Shown piece by piece: positions 11,723 through 24,800 of a stretch of DNA of 64,000 bases. How positions within the stretch are numbered: position 1 is the first letter of the stretch; the number at the start of each line of letters is the position of its first letter. The stretch is from assembly GCA_048013815.1 (NCBI GenBank), contig CM106586.1, positions 17,546,001 through 17,610,000 on the forward strand, in the 5' to 3' direction. The position numbers and the translations under genes were made by a program. The notes below the pieces were generated by a model, which did no database searches, had not been told where the DNA came from, and saw nothing but the letters and a program-made list of their open reading frames with translations. The DNA is from Setoptus koraiensis. Its lineage: Eukaryota > Arthropoda.

Positions 11723-11766
11723 GCTGAAAATTTCAGGCTGAAAATTTCGGGCTGAAAATTTCGGGC
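11723..11766. repeat. 14-bp minisatellite CTGAAAATTTCGGG, 3 units
   Basis: Three adjacent CTGAAAATTTC(A/G)GG units are followed by a degenerate CTGAAATG. Confidence 0.8.
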
Positions 11767-13333
11767 TGAAATGAAGTGAGGAAAAACAAGTTGAATGAGC
11801 ACAAAGTTGGCAAATATTTAAAACGATGAATGAAATAACGCAGCCATTACGCAATGCCGTGCCGCCGTATGTGCTGCTGATAATTATCATTATCATCCGC
11901 CATTACGGAATATAGGTTTGTCGCTAGCGCTGCTCAGCGAGGCTCATTGGACAGCCTAGCATTGGCACCGGGCATCGGACGTTGGCGAGACAAGTGCGCC
12001 CAATAACAGGAAGAGGAACTGCAACAACAACTGTCGATTGGCAAACATGGCCGGCCTGTGCAACTCAATCAAAAGAACACACAACAAAAAAACGTTTTCG
12101 CCGGCTTGCCGGGCATCTCGCCCGCACCTGTCGCATTGAGCGGCACAGGTACAGGTGAAGGCTAGCGGCACAGGTGAGCCGCCGGTTGGCCGGTTGGCTG
12201 CTAAGTTGGCCGGTTAGCTAGCTGGTCGGCCGGTCGGGATGAAGATGGATGAAGAGAGCGAGTCTATATGGCGATTTGGAGAACGGATTTGAATTGAATA
12301 ACGGAAAAAAGCGAGCGAGGCAAGTTTAAATTTAACAGCAATAAATAATAATGATGATAATTGAGTGTGAAAATCGAGAGTGACCGATCGTCCGCTAATG
12401 ACGACCCATTCATCATTTGCTGCCAGTGCAATCAGTGATGTCGCTGCACTTGACTCATCGTAACGGCCCACCATTAAACAGTGTCGTCGTGGCATCGTCA
12501 GCAGCTAATTTGCATGCCGCCAATTGCTGACTGACAATTGTGAATTGAATTGTCGCACCGTTAGCCGGCCGCCGCTGGCGAATGGTGTGTGAATAATGAG
12601 CATGATTCATGCCGTATGAATACGAGTGCATGCCGTATGAATATGAGTGCGAATATGGGTAAGACTCTCGCCGTAATAGCATAAAAATGAGTGGCCGATA
12701 TAAAATAATGATTATTGCATGTCGTCTGAGGCTGCTGCTGATGTGCTGCGGCGTTGTGCAAAAACAACTGGATGCACCAGAGAGAGAGAGAGAGCAGCAT
12801 TGCGCAACTCGCCATATCGCACGCGATTGCCGCCAGCGAGACTCGCCTGTCGGGCGTTTGTCGGCCCGAGCAGCGGTCGTGTGATTTATGTGAGCTCGCC
12901 AGTGCCGGCAGAAGATGATGATGATTTTATCAATCAAATCGAGCCAAATCACGGCGCTGCCAGCCGGCGTTATCAGCGGGATCGCACAATGCGCGAGCGT
13001 CTCTCGAGCGTCTCTCGAGCGACCGACGGCGAGCGGCCGACGGCGAGCCTTGAATCGGCGAGCGCTGACAGCCGCCGATACGGTATCGGCGATACCAATC
13101 TGTCGAGCAGCGATCCCGCTCGCGCATGAGACAGATAAGACAATTCTGTGCGTGAGTGTGCCGCTGCTGTGCCGATTACATAATAATAACGGCGCATTGC
13201 ATGAGCGGCGACACGATCCGTTCGGCGGTGGCGAGCGAGCCGTTGGGCGGTATCTAGACGAAGTGTCTCGGTGGGCGGAGGCCAACGGCAGCGCCAGAGT
13301 AGCGAACGGATTGTGTCGGCCATTCACGACTCT

Positions 13334-13362
13334 ATTGTTGTTGTCGCTGTTGTTGTTGTCGC

Positions 13363-13402
<40 letters not shown>

Positions 13403-13452
13403 GCTGTTGCCGCTGTTGGCGCTGTTGGCTGTCGTTGCTGTTGTTGGCTGGC
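13334..13452. repeat. (GTT)n microsatellite with GTC/GCT/GCC variants
   Basis: The run is of GTTGTT type and is nearly pure around 13363-13403. It generates the spurious poly-Val/Leu frames on the + strand. Confidence 0.9.
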
Positions 13453-14028
13453 TGTCGCTGGCAGCGAGACGCTAACTAACGGAACGCGAAACGGCCAGCG
13501 AGAGAGAGTGAGTGATGGTTCATTGCGTCTATTTCTTGTGCCCAGTGATCATCGTGATGAGACATGATTAGAAACTGCGACTGTCATCACACATCGTCGC
13601 CTAATTCACTTGCAACAACATGCTCAGCTGTGCGTACCTGTAGACAATTTTGATTATTGCATAACAGTTACAGATACGACACAACCGCAACAACCACAAC
13701 AACGCCAACAACCAAAACAACAACCACTACAACAACCACAACAACAACCGCCAGTATCGCCGCCAGTTTGACGGCAGTGGCTCAGGCGGCCAGTTAGATC
13801 ATTAGTAACGGTAATAGTGGTAGGTGGGCCCGCGATTCATTCAGACAAGGCGCGCAATTCATGCAAAGCAGCCAGCGGATCGATCGACACACACACACAC
13901 ACACACGACACCCAATTCGCAGGCTTACACAATCGAGCGATCACAATCGAGCCGTCAAATGTGAATGACAATTGAATAACAGTTGTATCGCCAAACTCAA
14001 TCACAACCGTAACAAAACCGAATCACAA

Positions 14029-14120
14029 CCGCACCAAAACTGTATCACAACGGCACCAAAACTGTATCACAATTGCACCAAAACTGTATCACAATTGTAT
14101 CACAACTGTATCAAAACTGC
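14029..14120. repeat. 22-bp minisatellite, about 3-4 units
   Basis: The units contain GCACCAAAACTGTATCACAA. Three are close copies, followed by shorter GTATCA(C/A)AACT variants. Confidence 0.8.
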
Positions 14121-15335
14121 AACGTAGCCACCGGTCACAAGCTGCAATTTACAGGTGACCGCACTCGCCCGCTCGACACAATCGACGCACTCGACACACT
14201 CGATATATTGAAATCGGAACGTGCCCGCAGCGCCCAGTCGTGTCAGGCGCCCGCCCGGATCGCATCGTCGCATTTAACCGTCGCCGTGGTCGCGCAAGTT
14301 ACCCGTCAGCGTCAATTATCCGCCGAACGCGCAAACTCGCAAAATCACAAAATCACAAAATCACAAAATCGCAAAGGCGCAAAATCGCAAATTCGCGAAC
14401 GCGCAAACTCGCCTGCCAGCGCGAGCGACAGAAGAGAAGCCGTCAAGTGACAGCCCAGCGCAACCGTCGAGCCGCCGGAGCATCCGCCGAGGCGCCCACA
14501 ATCGCAGCGGACAACATTCAGGTAAGTGACAGTGCCCGTTGCGGCGACAAAGTGCGCCCCCGCCCCCGCACCAGTGAACAGCCAACAGTGACAACAGTGA
14601 CTCACTGTCAGTGAGGACAGTTGCGCGAAACAATGTCAAGATCGCTGGCACAGCGCGGGCACAGCGCCGTGCCTTGTGAGCAGCGTATGTCAGCGTCGTG
14701 TTTGTTTGTCTTTTTAAATTGAATCTCTCCTACGACAAGTGCAATGTGTGACGTAATTGGCGCCAGTGCCAGCGACAAGCCAAATGGGCGCAAATGAACA
14801 GCAGCAGCAGCAACAGGTTGTGTGTGTGTGTGTGCGACCGTTGCGTAACCCGCTATCAATCAATCGCATCCATCAGCTGTTTTCTCACACTGATCTCATG
14901 ACTGTTGTTAGAGCACACCGACAAACAGAAACACAAACAACGACAACAATGACAGCCGCTACAAACACAATGACGGCAGGTGATTGTCGTTGAGACATGC
15001 GAGCCAAAGAGTTCAAATCAAATCAAACGCGACGGACCTATCAATTAGACAAAGAGACGGCGCTCATTAGGTGATTAAATCAAGTTCACATTTGTTTCGT
15101 ATAGCTGGCGTGATTGATTGATTGATTGACCGACCGGCTGATCGGTTCGGTTCGGCCCGGCTCACAAGTCAGTTTGATTGTGTCTGTGTGCTGTTCGCTT
15201 CTCCGCGACTCCACCGAGCCCGGCCGGCTGAGCGCCAGTCAGAGGGCGCGGTCGCGACGGGCCGACCCGACCGTCGCGGCGAGCCGGCAAACCCGCGCCT
15301 GAAAGTCGGGCCGGCAAAGCGAAGCCGGCAAAGCC

Positions 15336-15379
15336 CAATGGCAGTCGCAATGGCAGTCGCAATGGCAGTCGCAATGGCA
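15336..15379. repeat. 12-bp repeat CAATGGCAGTCG, about 3.6 units
   Basis: These are perfect adjacent units inside the CpG-rich tract. Confidence 0.85.
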
Positions 15380-17346
15380 ATTAAGGGCGTTTAAGCGACG
15401 ATGGTGGCGACGATGAGCGATGGATGGCTCAGCCTCGCCATCATGCTTGCTTCCTCTTTGCGCCGGCATCGCCGAGCGGCCGCATCGAGCGCAGCAACGA
15501 GCCGCAGCGCCCGCCCCCATCGGTTTGCCGCTTCCGGTTGGCCGAGTTCGAGACAGCGGCCAACCGGCGAGCTCGAGACAGCGGCCAGCCGGCGAGCTCG
15601 AGCATCGCATGAGTGCGACATGGACGCTTGTGGAGCCACTATGAATGATGTAATCTCGCCCTGATGAAATATTGTGTGTCTCGAATGATGCATTAGGCCC
15701 GCACGGTCGCCTGTTGCATGGTGGTCGTAGGTGGATTTTGTTTTTGTCCGGTAGGCGCTGCGCCAGAGGCAAGCATCGACGCGGGCCAAAAACAAAACTT
15801 TTGTTTCGGACGAGCCCGTTGCGTCACTCGCTCGCCGATTTGCGCCCGGTTGCCGCTCGCCGATTTCGCGCCGGCGCCGATCGGCGACGAAACTCGACGA
15901 CTCTTTTGCAATGCGACGACTCTTTTGGAATGCGACGACGCTCGAAATCGGGCGACACTCGCAATTGGGAGCAAGTTGCTGCGAGCGTCGGCGCCGTGCC
16001 AACACGGTGCCGCGCGACTCGCCGATTTGTCGATCGAAACGGGTTGCATGCTGCGATATGGTCGGCGGCGGCGACATTAGGTAACAATTTGGCTCGTCCC
16101 GGCCAGCGGTTCGTTGTCGCTGGCGAGCGGTTCGCCGTCACTGGCGGGCCGGGCCAGCTTGCGGTTGGCGAGCGGGCGGGTGTGCGCCAGCGCGATTGCG
16201 TTCGTGTCAAACGACACTAATGACATAGGCACAGGTGAGCGCGATTGGAAATAGAGTGCTCACAAGTTTGTTGTTAGCAACTGACAATTGTAAGGTAACA
16301 ATTACCGCTGGCCGGCTGCCGGCTGCCGTTTGCCGGCAAATAATAATAGTAGCGGCGCCAGCAAAATAATAATGATCACCTGTTGTCGTTTGTTGGCTAG
16401 CGAGCGGCGCTAGCGGCGCCGGTAGCGGCGCCGATGACGCTTAATCAATAGTTGCCAGTTGCCAACTGTTGATCACACGCCATTTTTGCCGCCATCCGAC
16501 GGCGGTTTGTTTGCCACGCAACAGCCACACCGACAACAACGCCGACAACGACAACGACAACAGCGACAACAGCGACAATGACAACGACAACGAAAGCAGC
16601 GACAACAGCGACAACAGCGACAACAGCGACAACGACGCCAGCAGCGGCAACGGCAACACCAACAAATCCGTCTCAGACAGACGGACGGACGGACGGACAG
16701 AGGCAGCTTATGGCGGCCCATGTGACCTGCAGGAAACGGGCCGGCCAGTTGCGTAACAGTGCCGTTTGACAGTCGCACAGCAGTGTTGCATCATCGGCAG
16801 TGCTGTCGGCCACCGTGAATATGTGGTGCCAAAAAAGCAACAGTGCGCGTTGTTCGTTGCCAAGACTTTTTTGTCGGCCAGCGGCAACCGCGACGACAAC
16901 AGCGACAACGACAGCAGAAGCAACCACAGCAACGACAACAACGAACGCCGCTCCCGAGCCGACAAATCGCACCGAGCGATGCAAATAGCCGGCCGGGCGA
17001 ACGGGCCGCTTCACCTGAGCGGCCCGCTCCGTCTGGGCCGGCCGCTTCACCTGAACGGGCCGCTCAGACGCTCAGTGTGAGCGGTCCGGCGCGGCTCGCC
17101 AGCGAAGGTGAACAACCAGCGATGACAGGCAAACCAGAGCGACCGGCCGATCGTTTGCTTGCAGCGGAACGGTCGCCGTCGTTGATCATTCTCTGATTAT
17201 CATTCTATTATTAACTCGGCCTGTTGTGTCGCTGTTACAAAGTTTGCTGTCCACTTTTTACTCTCGTTGCCCGTTGCTCGGCACGCCAGCCGCAACCAAC
17301 TTTTTGTTTGTTGCGCTGTCAGGGGGGATTTTTTCAGGGCTCAACT

Positions 17347-17452
17347 GTCGATTGTTGCAACAGCAACAACAACAACAGCAACAACAACGACAGCAGCAAC
17401 AACGACAGCAGCAACAACAGCGGCAACAACAACAGCGGCAACGGCCGGCCAG
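17347..17452. repeat. CAA/CAG-type microsatellite
   Basis: CAACAACAG, CGACAGCAG and CGGCAACAACAG units are mixed. The run is open in several frames as poly-Gln, poly-Thr or poly-Asn with no sign of a gene. Confidence 0.85.
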
Positions 17453-19320
17453 TTGTCGACATGACATCCGAAGCCGGCTGGCAGTTTGCAAATAAATGCT
17501 CGCATACTTGTCAGATATACAAATACTCGCCGGACTGTACAAATACTGTGCGAATACGCAACGTTCGTGTCATAATAATAATAAACGAATGGCGCCATGC
17601 AATAATGAATGGGCAGCGGCCAAATTGATCGAGCCGCTCGGCCGGCCATCGGTGGCCCATTGAACTGGCCAATGTGCGACAGCGATTACCGCGCCACATC
17701 TACCGCTGTCGCTGTCTATCTATGCAATATCTATAGATCTAACAAGACACGCTTTGTGCTTTTGCGCTTGATGATGTTACGTAATAGGCGATCATGTAAC
17801 AGCGAGCAACACGCACGGCCGCTAATCTGTGTGTGTGTGTGTGTGTGTAAATGAACGAGCCAACAATGAGCGATTGACTGATCTGGCGATTGTGCAATAA
17901 TTTCATCAAATGTGGCGCACGGACAAACAAAAACAAACAACATCGAGTGGCCGAGCGAGCGACCACTGGGCCACTTTGCCTATTACATAACACACAGATA
18001 CCGCACTGCAGATAAAACGCGACGTGAGAGGCCGACAATGAGCCGAGCGTCGTTATTTAGACACATTTAAGACGCCAGATAATCATTGTTATTGTTTGTT
18101 GTCGCTGTTGTTGTTGTCGCTGTTGTTGTTGTCGCTGTTGTTGTTGTTGTTGTTGGCGTGCTGCTCGGCCGGCCGCTTGTCGTCTACATGACAGTGTTGC
18201 GTCATGCGACAGTCGCTGTCGGACAGTGCATGCGTTTGTGTTTGTTCGCCCAATGAAATATTGCCAACAACGGCACACACACACACAATGCAAACAAACG
18301 AGCCCGGCTGACCGATGTGAGTCGGCCAGCATCAGTGCGGCCGCTCCGTCGCGTCACAATGGCTTGGCGAGCGGTGCGGCTAGCGCCCAGTTGTCGGGCC
18401 GGTCGAACCGCTGCCCGTTGAGCGTTGCGCGGACCGTTGTACCATGCAACTTGTACGGACCGTTGGCCGGACCGTTGGCCGGAGCGGCGGACGGGATAGA
18501 GCGGCGGACGGGATAGAGAGGACGGGCTAGAGCGGCGGCCGCTTGTGGTTGCGGGTGTGCGCTCTTGGTTCACGGCGGCGATCACTGACAAGCTGGCGAG
18601 CGGACCACAACAACATGAACAACATGCGAGAGGAGACAAATCAACATGCATTAAAATCGAGATCACGATGGATCAATCATGCGCAATTGTGAGCCCTGGC
18701 CGTCGCCGTTATCATCGCGGCGCGCTGATTGCAATCGTAATGACAACTAATTGAAAATGACGGCTCATTTGCATACTCATGTCTCGTATGCGTCTGGTCC
18801 GGTTTGTGCCCACTGCGCGCCACTGTTGCCAGCTGTCCGGCGTGACAGATATCTGACCAACTGGCCGGCGTGAGTTATCGTGGGCACTCATATCGCTCAT
18901 CATGCCGGCCGGCGCAAATTGGCCTGCCAAATGGCCGCGCCAATTCAAATGGCCGCGCCAAATCAAATGTGCGCGCCGTCGAGCGCAACAGTTACGCAAC
19001 GGCGCGACGGGCAACAAGTCGCAACAGGGCATAAGTTACCCGACGGCCGCGGCCAGTGCAAGTGACCGGCGCACACTGTGCGCCGCTCGGTCAAGTGTCC
19101 GAATGTGTCTCGGCTCCGCTGCGTCTGCTACATTTGCCTGTGTGCGTGCGTGCGACGCCATAACTGGGACGGCGCATCCATCACGGCGCTGGCGCTAACA
19201 GCAAGTCACGAGTTGCGGCCAACAATCGGCCGCTCGACAGACGATGAGCTCATCATGCAGATTGGGGTCTCATTTGCATATCTGCGCTCGTTATCTGCGC
19301 TTGTTGTGCTGTCATGTCCC

Positions 19321-19409
19321 GCTCGGACACTGCGGCTCGACACTGCGGCTCGGACACTGCGGCTCGGACACTGCGGCTCGGACACTGCGGCTCGGACACT
19401 GCCGCTCGG
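19321..19409. repeat. 14-bp minisatellite CTCGGACACTGCGG, about 6 units
   Basis: GCTCGGACACTGCG units stand head to tail with one shortened unit (CTCGACACTGCGG) and one C/G variant. Confidence 0.88.
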
Positions 19410-19442
19410 ACGGTCGCTATGAGTGCCGCATTTGGCATCAGT

Positions 19443-19742
19443 CATTTGACTCATGCGCTCGCAGTGCATGACTCAAATGAGTGAGTGTCTCCCCCGCAAA
19501 TACACTCTTGCGGGCGCAAGAGTGTATTCGCGTATGAGCGCATTGTTGGCAACAAGTTGGCCATTATTAGCCGCATTGTGCATGCTGGTAGCAGCACACG
19601 ACAATGCGGCTACCTGTGCCTGCAGCATGCAGTTGCGTAACATGCTTTCGCCGGCCACTTGTCGTAAGGGGGCCATTGTTGTGTTGTTACGTCATGAACT
19701 TGTAGTATTTGCGCCACAACTGGCGCTGCGCAAATACTACAA
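19443..19742. repeat. Cluster of four short inverted repeats
   Basis: There are four stem-forming palindromes in 300 bp. The first pairs 19443-19456 with 19466-19479 (one mismatch, each arm carrying TGACTCA). The second pairs 19499-19512 with 19515-19528 (14 bp perfect, 2-nt spacer). The third pairs 19569-19579 with 19601-19611 (11 bp perfect). The fourth pairs 19700-19714 with 19728-19742 (15 bp perfect), with an inner GCGCCA/TGGCGC stem. The arms of different hairpins are unrelated in sequence. Confidence 0.85.
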
Positions 19743-20019
19743 ATTGGTCCGCGTGACCCGCACTCTTCGTCGGCTCTCTTTGGCCGCGCCGAGGCTTCGC
19801 GGCGCCGAGCCTTCGAGCGTCCCGAGCGCTTCGAGCGCTTCGAAGGGTTCGCAGCGGCTCGCCGCGGCTCGCAACTTGCGCCAAACAGAGCGTCGGCACG
19901 ACGGCGCCGTCATTAGGCCGATCGTCGCGGGTCGCGATGCGTTCGTTTCGTGCGCCCGCGAGCTGCCGGTTGCGACCGGCGCACCACTCATCGGGTTGCG
20001 GCGGTCGCCCTTCCGGCCG

Positions 20020-20125
20020 CAACGACCGGCCGCAGTGTCCGGCCGCAATGACCGGCCGCAGTGTCCGGCCGCGGTGTTCGGTCGCAGTGTCCGGCCGCGG
20101 TGTTCGGTTGCAGTGCGTCCAGAGC
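20020..20125. repeat. Degenerate CCGGCCGCAGTGT repeat
   Basis: About seven imperfect copies of CCGGCCGC(A/G)(A/G)TG(A/T) lie in tandem and are responsible for open frames on both strands. Confidence 0.7.
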
Positions 20126-21850
20126 GGCGTCGTCCGAGGCCCGGTTATTCAGGCCCGCTATTGAGAGCTCATAATGAGCCGCTCGCGCGACAAGGTGCCA
20201 ATCGAAACGGAAGCTCGTCGATCCGCAGCGAAGCTCCCAACGAACGCTTCGTGAGCGCACCTGTTGCCGCAACTCCCACTACCAGCGCTGCCAGTGCCAC
20301 TGCGACTGCTAGTGCCACTGGGTTGCTCCGTTGCTGCCACTATCTCTGTCACTACGCTCGCCGGCCGGCCGGCCGCTGATTTGTCGCTTTTGTCCCTTTT
20401 GACGCAATCCGGCGCAATCCGGCGCAATCTGGCGCAATCTGACGTAACATATCAGCCGTATCAGCTGTATCCGCAGCTATATATATCAGACTGATGTTAT
20501 CAGAGCGGCGAGTCGGCATGCAGCGGCCAGAGCAGACTGCAATTGGCGCGCTTGCATGATTACATAATTATGTGCGCAAGTGTCTGCGTAACTACATCTG
20601 TATCATGCAGTTTGTATCACACAGTCTGTATCACACAGACGGTGTGTATCTTGGCGGCGGCGGCAGCGCCGGCTACTGCAGCGGCCAGGGTGACGTAATT
20701 GGCGCGCAGAGTTCAGTGCAGGACAAGTGTCATTGCGCAACCGGCGCGCTCTATTTCTGACACTTGTCGCTGGCAGTCGCTTGTTGCAATTGCCCGTTTC
20801 GGGCTCTCGGCGGACTCTCGGCGGACTCTGCAAGCTCTCGCCCTCTCCCTCTCTCGAAGCTGAGCTCTGCGAGCTCTCTGAGGCTCGGACAGTTATCTGG
20901 GCTCTCTGAGCGGGCATATTCTGTGACTCGCTCGCCAGGTACGACGAGCCAGTCGCAGGATATCGCCGACACTCGCAACAATGCGCTCACTTGTCGCTTA
21001 CAAGTGAGTCCGCAAACGATGCCTCCGATGTCACAAATATCTTGCCCAAGCATCTCTTAGCATACTTACGTCATGCAACTTGCATGATATAACTTGTATC
21101 ATATAACTTGCATGATTTAACTTGAGTGATACAAGTCACCTGTGCCTGTACATATAATGTATACTATGGCGGCGTGTATATATAGCTACATTGCGTCAGC
21201 GTCGTCATGGCCGGTCGCGCTAGTGGCGCAATGGCGCCGCCGCCGCCGTTGCCCATGTCACATTACATTTGCCCATGTCACATTACATGAGGCTCGTATG
21301 TACTTAATGGCGCGATATAATGCGACGTAACGCCAGAACATCCGCAAATAGTCGGATCGGCCATTGTTATCTAATGAACACAGAGTTTTTTTAATTTTTG
21401 CATTTTAATATTTTGCTTCTGACACTTGCAGACAGCCGGTCCGCTAGTGGCACCGCTGACAGTGTCGCCGAATAGCCGACCAGCTGAAATAGTCCAAATC
21501 GAAATAGTCCGCACAACGGTCCGCACGCCGCACGCCGGCCGCACCGTCGGCCGCGTAATGGCCGCTCACTCATTAACATGATACGTAACTGTAACACTAG
21601 CACATACTAACCTCTCGTCCCTTGCCACTGTCCCGTCCCCAACCGTCCCGTACCGCCACCGCCGGCACTACCCGTGCTATTGACGCCGTTGCTCCGTTGG
21701 CGCACTTGTTGCTCGGGCCGGCGCGCCAACGCTAATTACAGACGCCAATCACAGACCGAAACACCGACAGCACCGTTACATTGACCAACACACACACACA
21801 CACACAAGGACAATAATTCATACACGCATCAACATTACGCAACAGGAGAG

Positions 21851-24800
21851 ATGGCGGCCAGCGGCATGTGCACAGGTGATTTGAGCCGACAAAATGCAAC
21901 TGCCATCAACTGTCTCATACTACTAATGATCGGCCTGCTTGCGCTGCCCGCAAACACAAGCGGCACCGCAACAACAACAGCAACCAGCGGCCAACAGCAT
22001 CACAACAGCAAAATAGTGAGTATTACAGTAACTCAATTATCTCTTAATTAAGCGCTCGCTATAATAGCTCGCTCTCGAGCTTAATTAATTGGCATTAATT
22101 AGGCGGCCATTATTCAGTCAACGTGCTCGTCGTTGTGTGACGGCTGCTCGCGCGCCACACTCACCACAAGTTGCCACTCACAAGTTGCCACTCACAAGTT
22201 GAGAGTGAGTCTGTGTGTGTCCAAATGTCCACTTCCGGCCCGCAGACGCGCAAACAACAGACGCGTCCTGTTTGCTTTGTTTGCTTGACCGGCTTGACGC
22301 ACCGCCGACCGCTGCGTCCGTTACGGGCTGACCGCCTGCGTCTCCCGTCGGCGGGCACCCACATGCTAACCGTTGACCGCAAAATGAACTCTGTTGCAGC
22401 CTCGCGCAACCAGCCACAAAGCAACCACAAAACAATAGATAACATTGCTAACAAACTCGTGTACTCACACTCTTAACCCGCCATTCGCCTGCCAGGTCAA
22501 ACGGTTTGCCATAGCGTCAGTGCTGAACCCGAGCGCCGTCGCCGGAAACAGCGGCGTCCGACTATTTCCGGGCCCGAGACGCGCACTAATAGGCAATGTG
22601 GCCCGCTACGCATCGGCGGCCAGCTCGCTGATACCAATGAGAAGCGCCAGTGATAGTTACGCAACTAGACGCTCATCGTCGTCATCGTCGTCATCGTCCT
22701 TTGCTGACATGCCCCAATATGACGCAATCAGGCACCCGTCGCCCCATCAGCTGTTGCCAGCAGCCGTACCGGTGGCCGTACCGCGCCACCCCGTCAATGG
22801 GGCGGTGGCTAGCGCAAGCGCAAGCGAGGATATATCAATCAGGCGCTCGTATCAATCGGACGCGGTGGGCGCCGCCAGCGCTCAAGACAACGCCGCCGAT
22901 ATCCCATTTCCGGTTGCCTATCAGCAACCACAACAGCAGCAGCCGCAGCAGCAGTCTTACCAGAAGCCAAAGACGCTCGACAGTTACGACAGGCCGGCCA
23001 CGCTGTCGCCCCTGTTGTTGGGCCAGTCGAGCAGCACCAACCCGCAATTGCAGCACTACCTCATGAGGCAGCAGCAACAACAGCAACAGAAGCAGCAGCC
23101 CCAATTCACCGCAACTACCCGACATCCGCAACACATGGCCGCGTACCAGCAGCAACAGTCGACCACTCGGGCCGGCTACGACCAGATACCCGCACCGAAG
23201 CAGCATCCGCAGCAGGGCAACGAGTTGAGTGACTACGCGGGCAATTACAACGTCGATCAACAGTTGCAGCAGCTACAAACCAGAAAACCAATGGCACCCT
23301 CGCCCGTGGCCAGTCTCACCTATCAGCAGCGCAACCACGAGGCGGCGCCACCCGCAGACATGAGCAGCGTTGAGCCGTCGCTGGGCCCCACATATCCGGT
23401 GGAGCAGCCGCAACAGGCTACAAGTCCTATCCAATTAGCTCCTAAGAACGCCAGACAGCAACTGGAGTCGGCCCACACGAATCAGTTCGAGCGACGATCA
23501 CTAGTGCCATCATATCAACAACAACAACAACCATCCGCTGTGCCAACTATCTACGGCCGACAACAGCAGCAGCCGGCGCAACAATTGTCCAATTATCAGT
23601 CGGACGAGCAGTCGGACTATTCGCCGTCGGGCAGCCCGCACTTGCACGCCAACAGCGAGCCGGCCATCAACGGGCCGGCCCGTAGCTCGAGCCGGTACGC
23701 ACCGCAACCGCAAGACAATTCCTATTCGGGGTCCCAGCAGGACGGCGGCGCCACCGGCGACAACTCCGCCGGGCCCAGCGGGTACAGCGGCAAGGCCCAG
23801 GAGGGCCAATCGAGCGGGCCGACGGCCACGGGCGAGAGCGCCGACGAGAGCGCCGAACAAACTGAGGCCCAACAGAACAAGCCGGACAAATTGGCGCTGC
23901 TACTCATGAATTCAAAGTTTGTTTGTACGGGCCGCAAGGATGGCTACTACGCGGACAACAGCGTCCAATGTCAGGCCTTCCACTATTGCGTCAGCGGCGC
24001 CAAGCACTCATGGATGTGCCCCGAGGGCACCGTCTTCCACCAGGTCCACCTCAACTGTGTGCCCGCCAGCCAGGACATTTGCGACCAATCGGAGAAGTAC
24101 CACATGGTCAACGACTACCTCTACAAGGTGAGTGGGCCCCGCGCTGTTTATGCCCGGCCGTTTATGCCCTGCCGTTTATACCCGGCCGTTCAGACCCGGC
24201 CGTTTATGCCCTGCCGTTTATACCCGGCCGTTCAGACCCGGCCGTATATCCGGCTGTCTGTGTCCGCTCGTTCGCGCAACTTGTTCACTAATCTCTTGTC
24301 CGATCCTCTTGTCTATACCCGTCCGATCCATTTGTTTGTAACCGTCCGCGCCGCCCCGCGCAGCCCATGGACTCGAACGGGCCCAACGCCACCGTGCGCT
24401 ACCATCAGCGCTACTACCCCGAGGAGTTCACCTACGGCATGCCCAGCTCGGGCGGCGAGCCCAGCGGCGGCGAGTCGCAGCCCCCGCAATCGGCCGCCTC
24501 CTACAACGACGACGCCGGCAACACCAGCGGCAACCAGGATCAGCAACCGGCCGGCCCGTACAGGCCCGTTCCGGTGCCCTACCCGACGGGCCCCAAACAG
24601 CTGACCCGTCCGTCCGCAAATCACAATGCCTATGCCTCTCGCGCTCAGCAGTCCGACAGCGGGGTGCCCCAATACGGCGCCGCCGCCGGCGGCGGCCAGC
24701 GAAACAACGCCCAAATGTATCCGCCCAGCAACTCTTACGGACCGGGCAGCACGGCAAGCTACAATGACAACAACAACAACAATGCCGACTCAAGCTCCTC

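Larger units (their letters stand above)
10303..14521. other. CpG-rich non-coding tract, upstream part
   Basis: Composition shifts here to GC- and CpG-rich sequence with GCCGGC, TTGCGTAA and CACCTGT-like words and GTT/CAA microsatellites. Long open frames on both strands (for example 12455-13327) have arginine/serine or valine/leucine-rich products that mirror the repeats and resemble no protein. A strong donor-like CAG/GTAAGT at 14519-14527 may end a 5'UTR exon of the chitin-binding gene at 21.85 kb; this is speculative. Confidence 0.4.
14522..21850. other. CpG-rich non-coding tract upstream of the chitin-binding gene
   Basis: No exon with protein-like composition was found. Contents include CAA/CAG microsatellites (about 16520-16650, 17347-17450 and the GTT run 18093-18160), a GT run at 17829-17848, minisatellites, a hairpin cluster at 19.44-19.74 kb and many TTGCGTAA, TTGCGCAA and CACCTGT words. 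Open frames such as 15391-16077 and 19453-20379 arise from high GC content and stop-poor repeats. The tract probably carries regulatory sequence or a first intron, which is inference only. Confidence 0.4.

Noticed and set aside
12455-13327. 290-codon open frame on the minus strand
   Set aside because: Arg/Ser/Ala-rich chance product of CpG-rich DNA. Overlapping frames on both strands are equally long, and it has no domains and no splice context.
13271-13567. Val/Leu-rich frames that look like membrane proteins
   Set aside because: They are direct translations of the GTT microsatellite. The same applies to frames at 44.3, 48.6, 49.9 and 56.5 kb.
15391-16220. Overlapping long frames on both strands
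   Set aside because: At least five frames are open over the same CpG-rich stretch, which signals stop-codon depletion, not genes.
19453-20379. 308-codon open frame on the plus strand
   Set aside because: It runs through palindromes and CCGGCCGC tandem repeats. Its product mirrors the repeats and no family was recognised.
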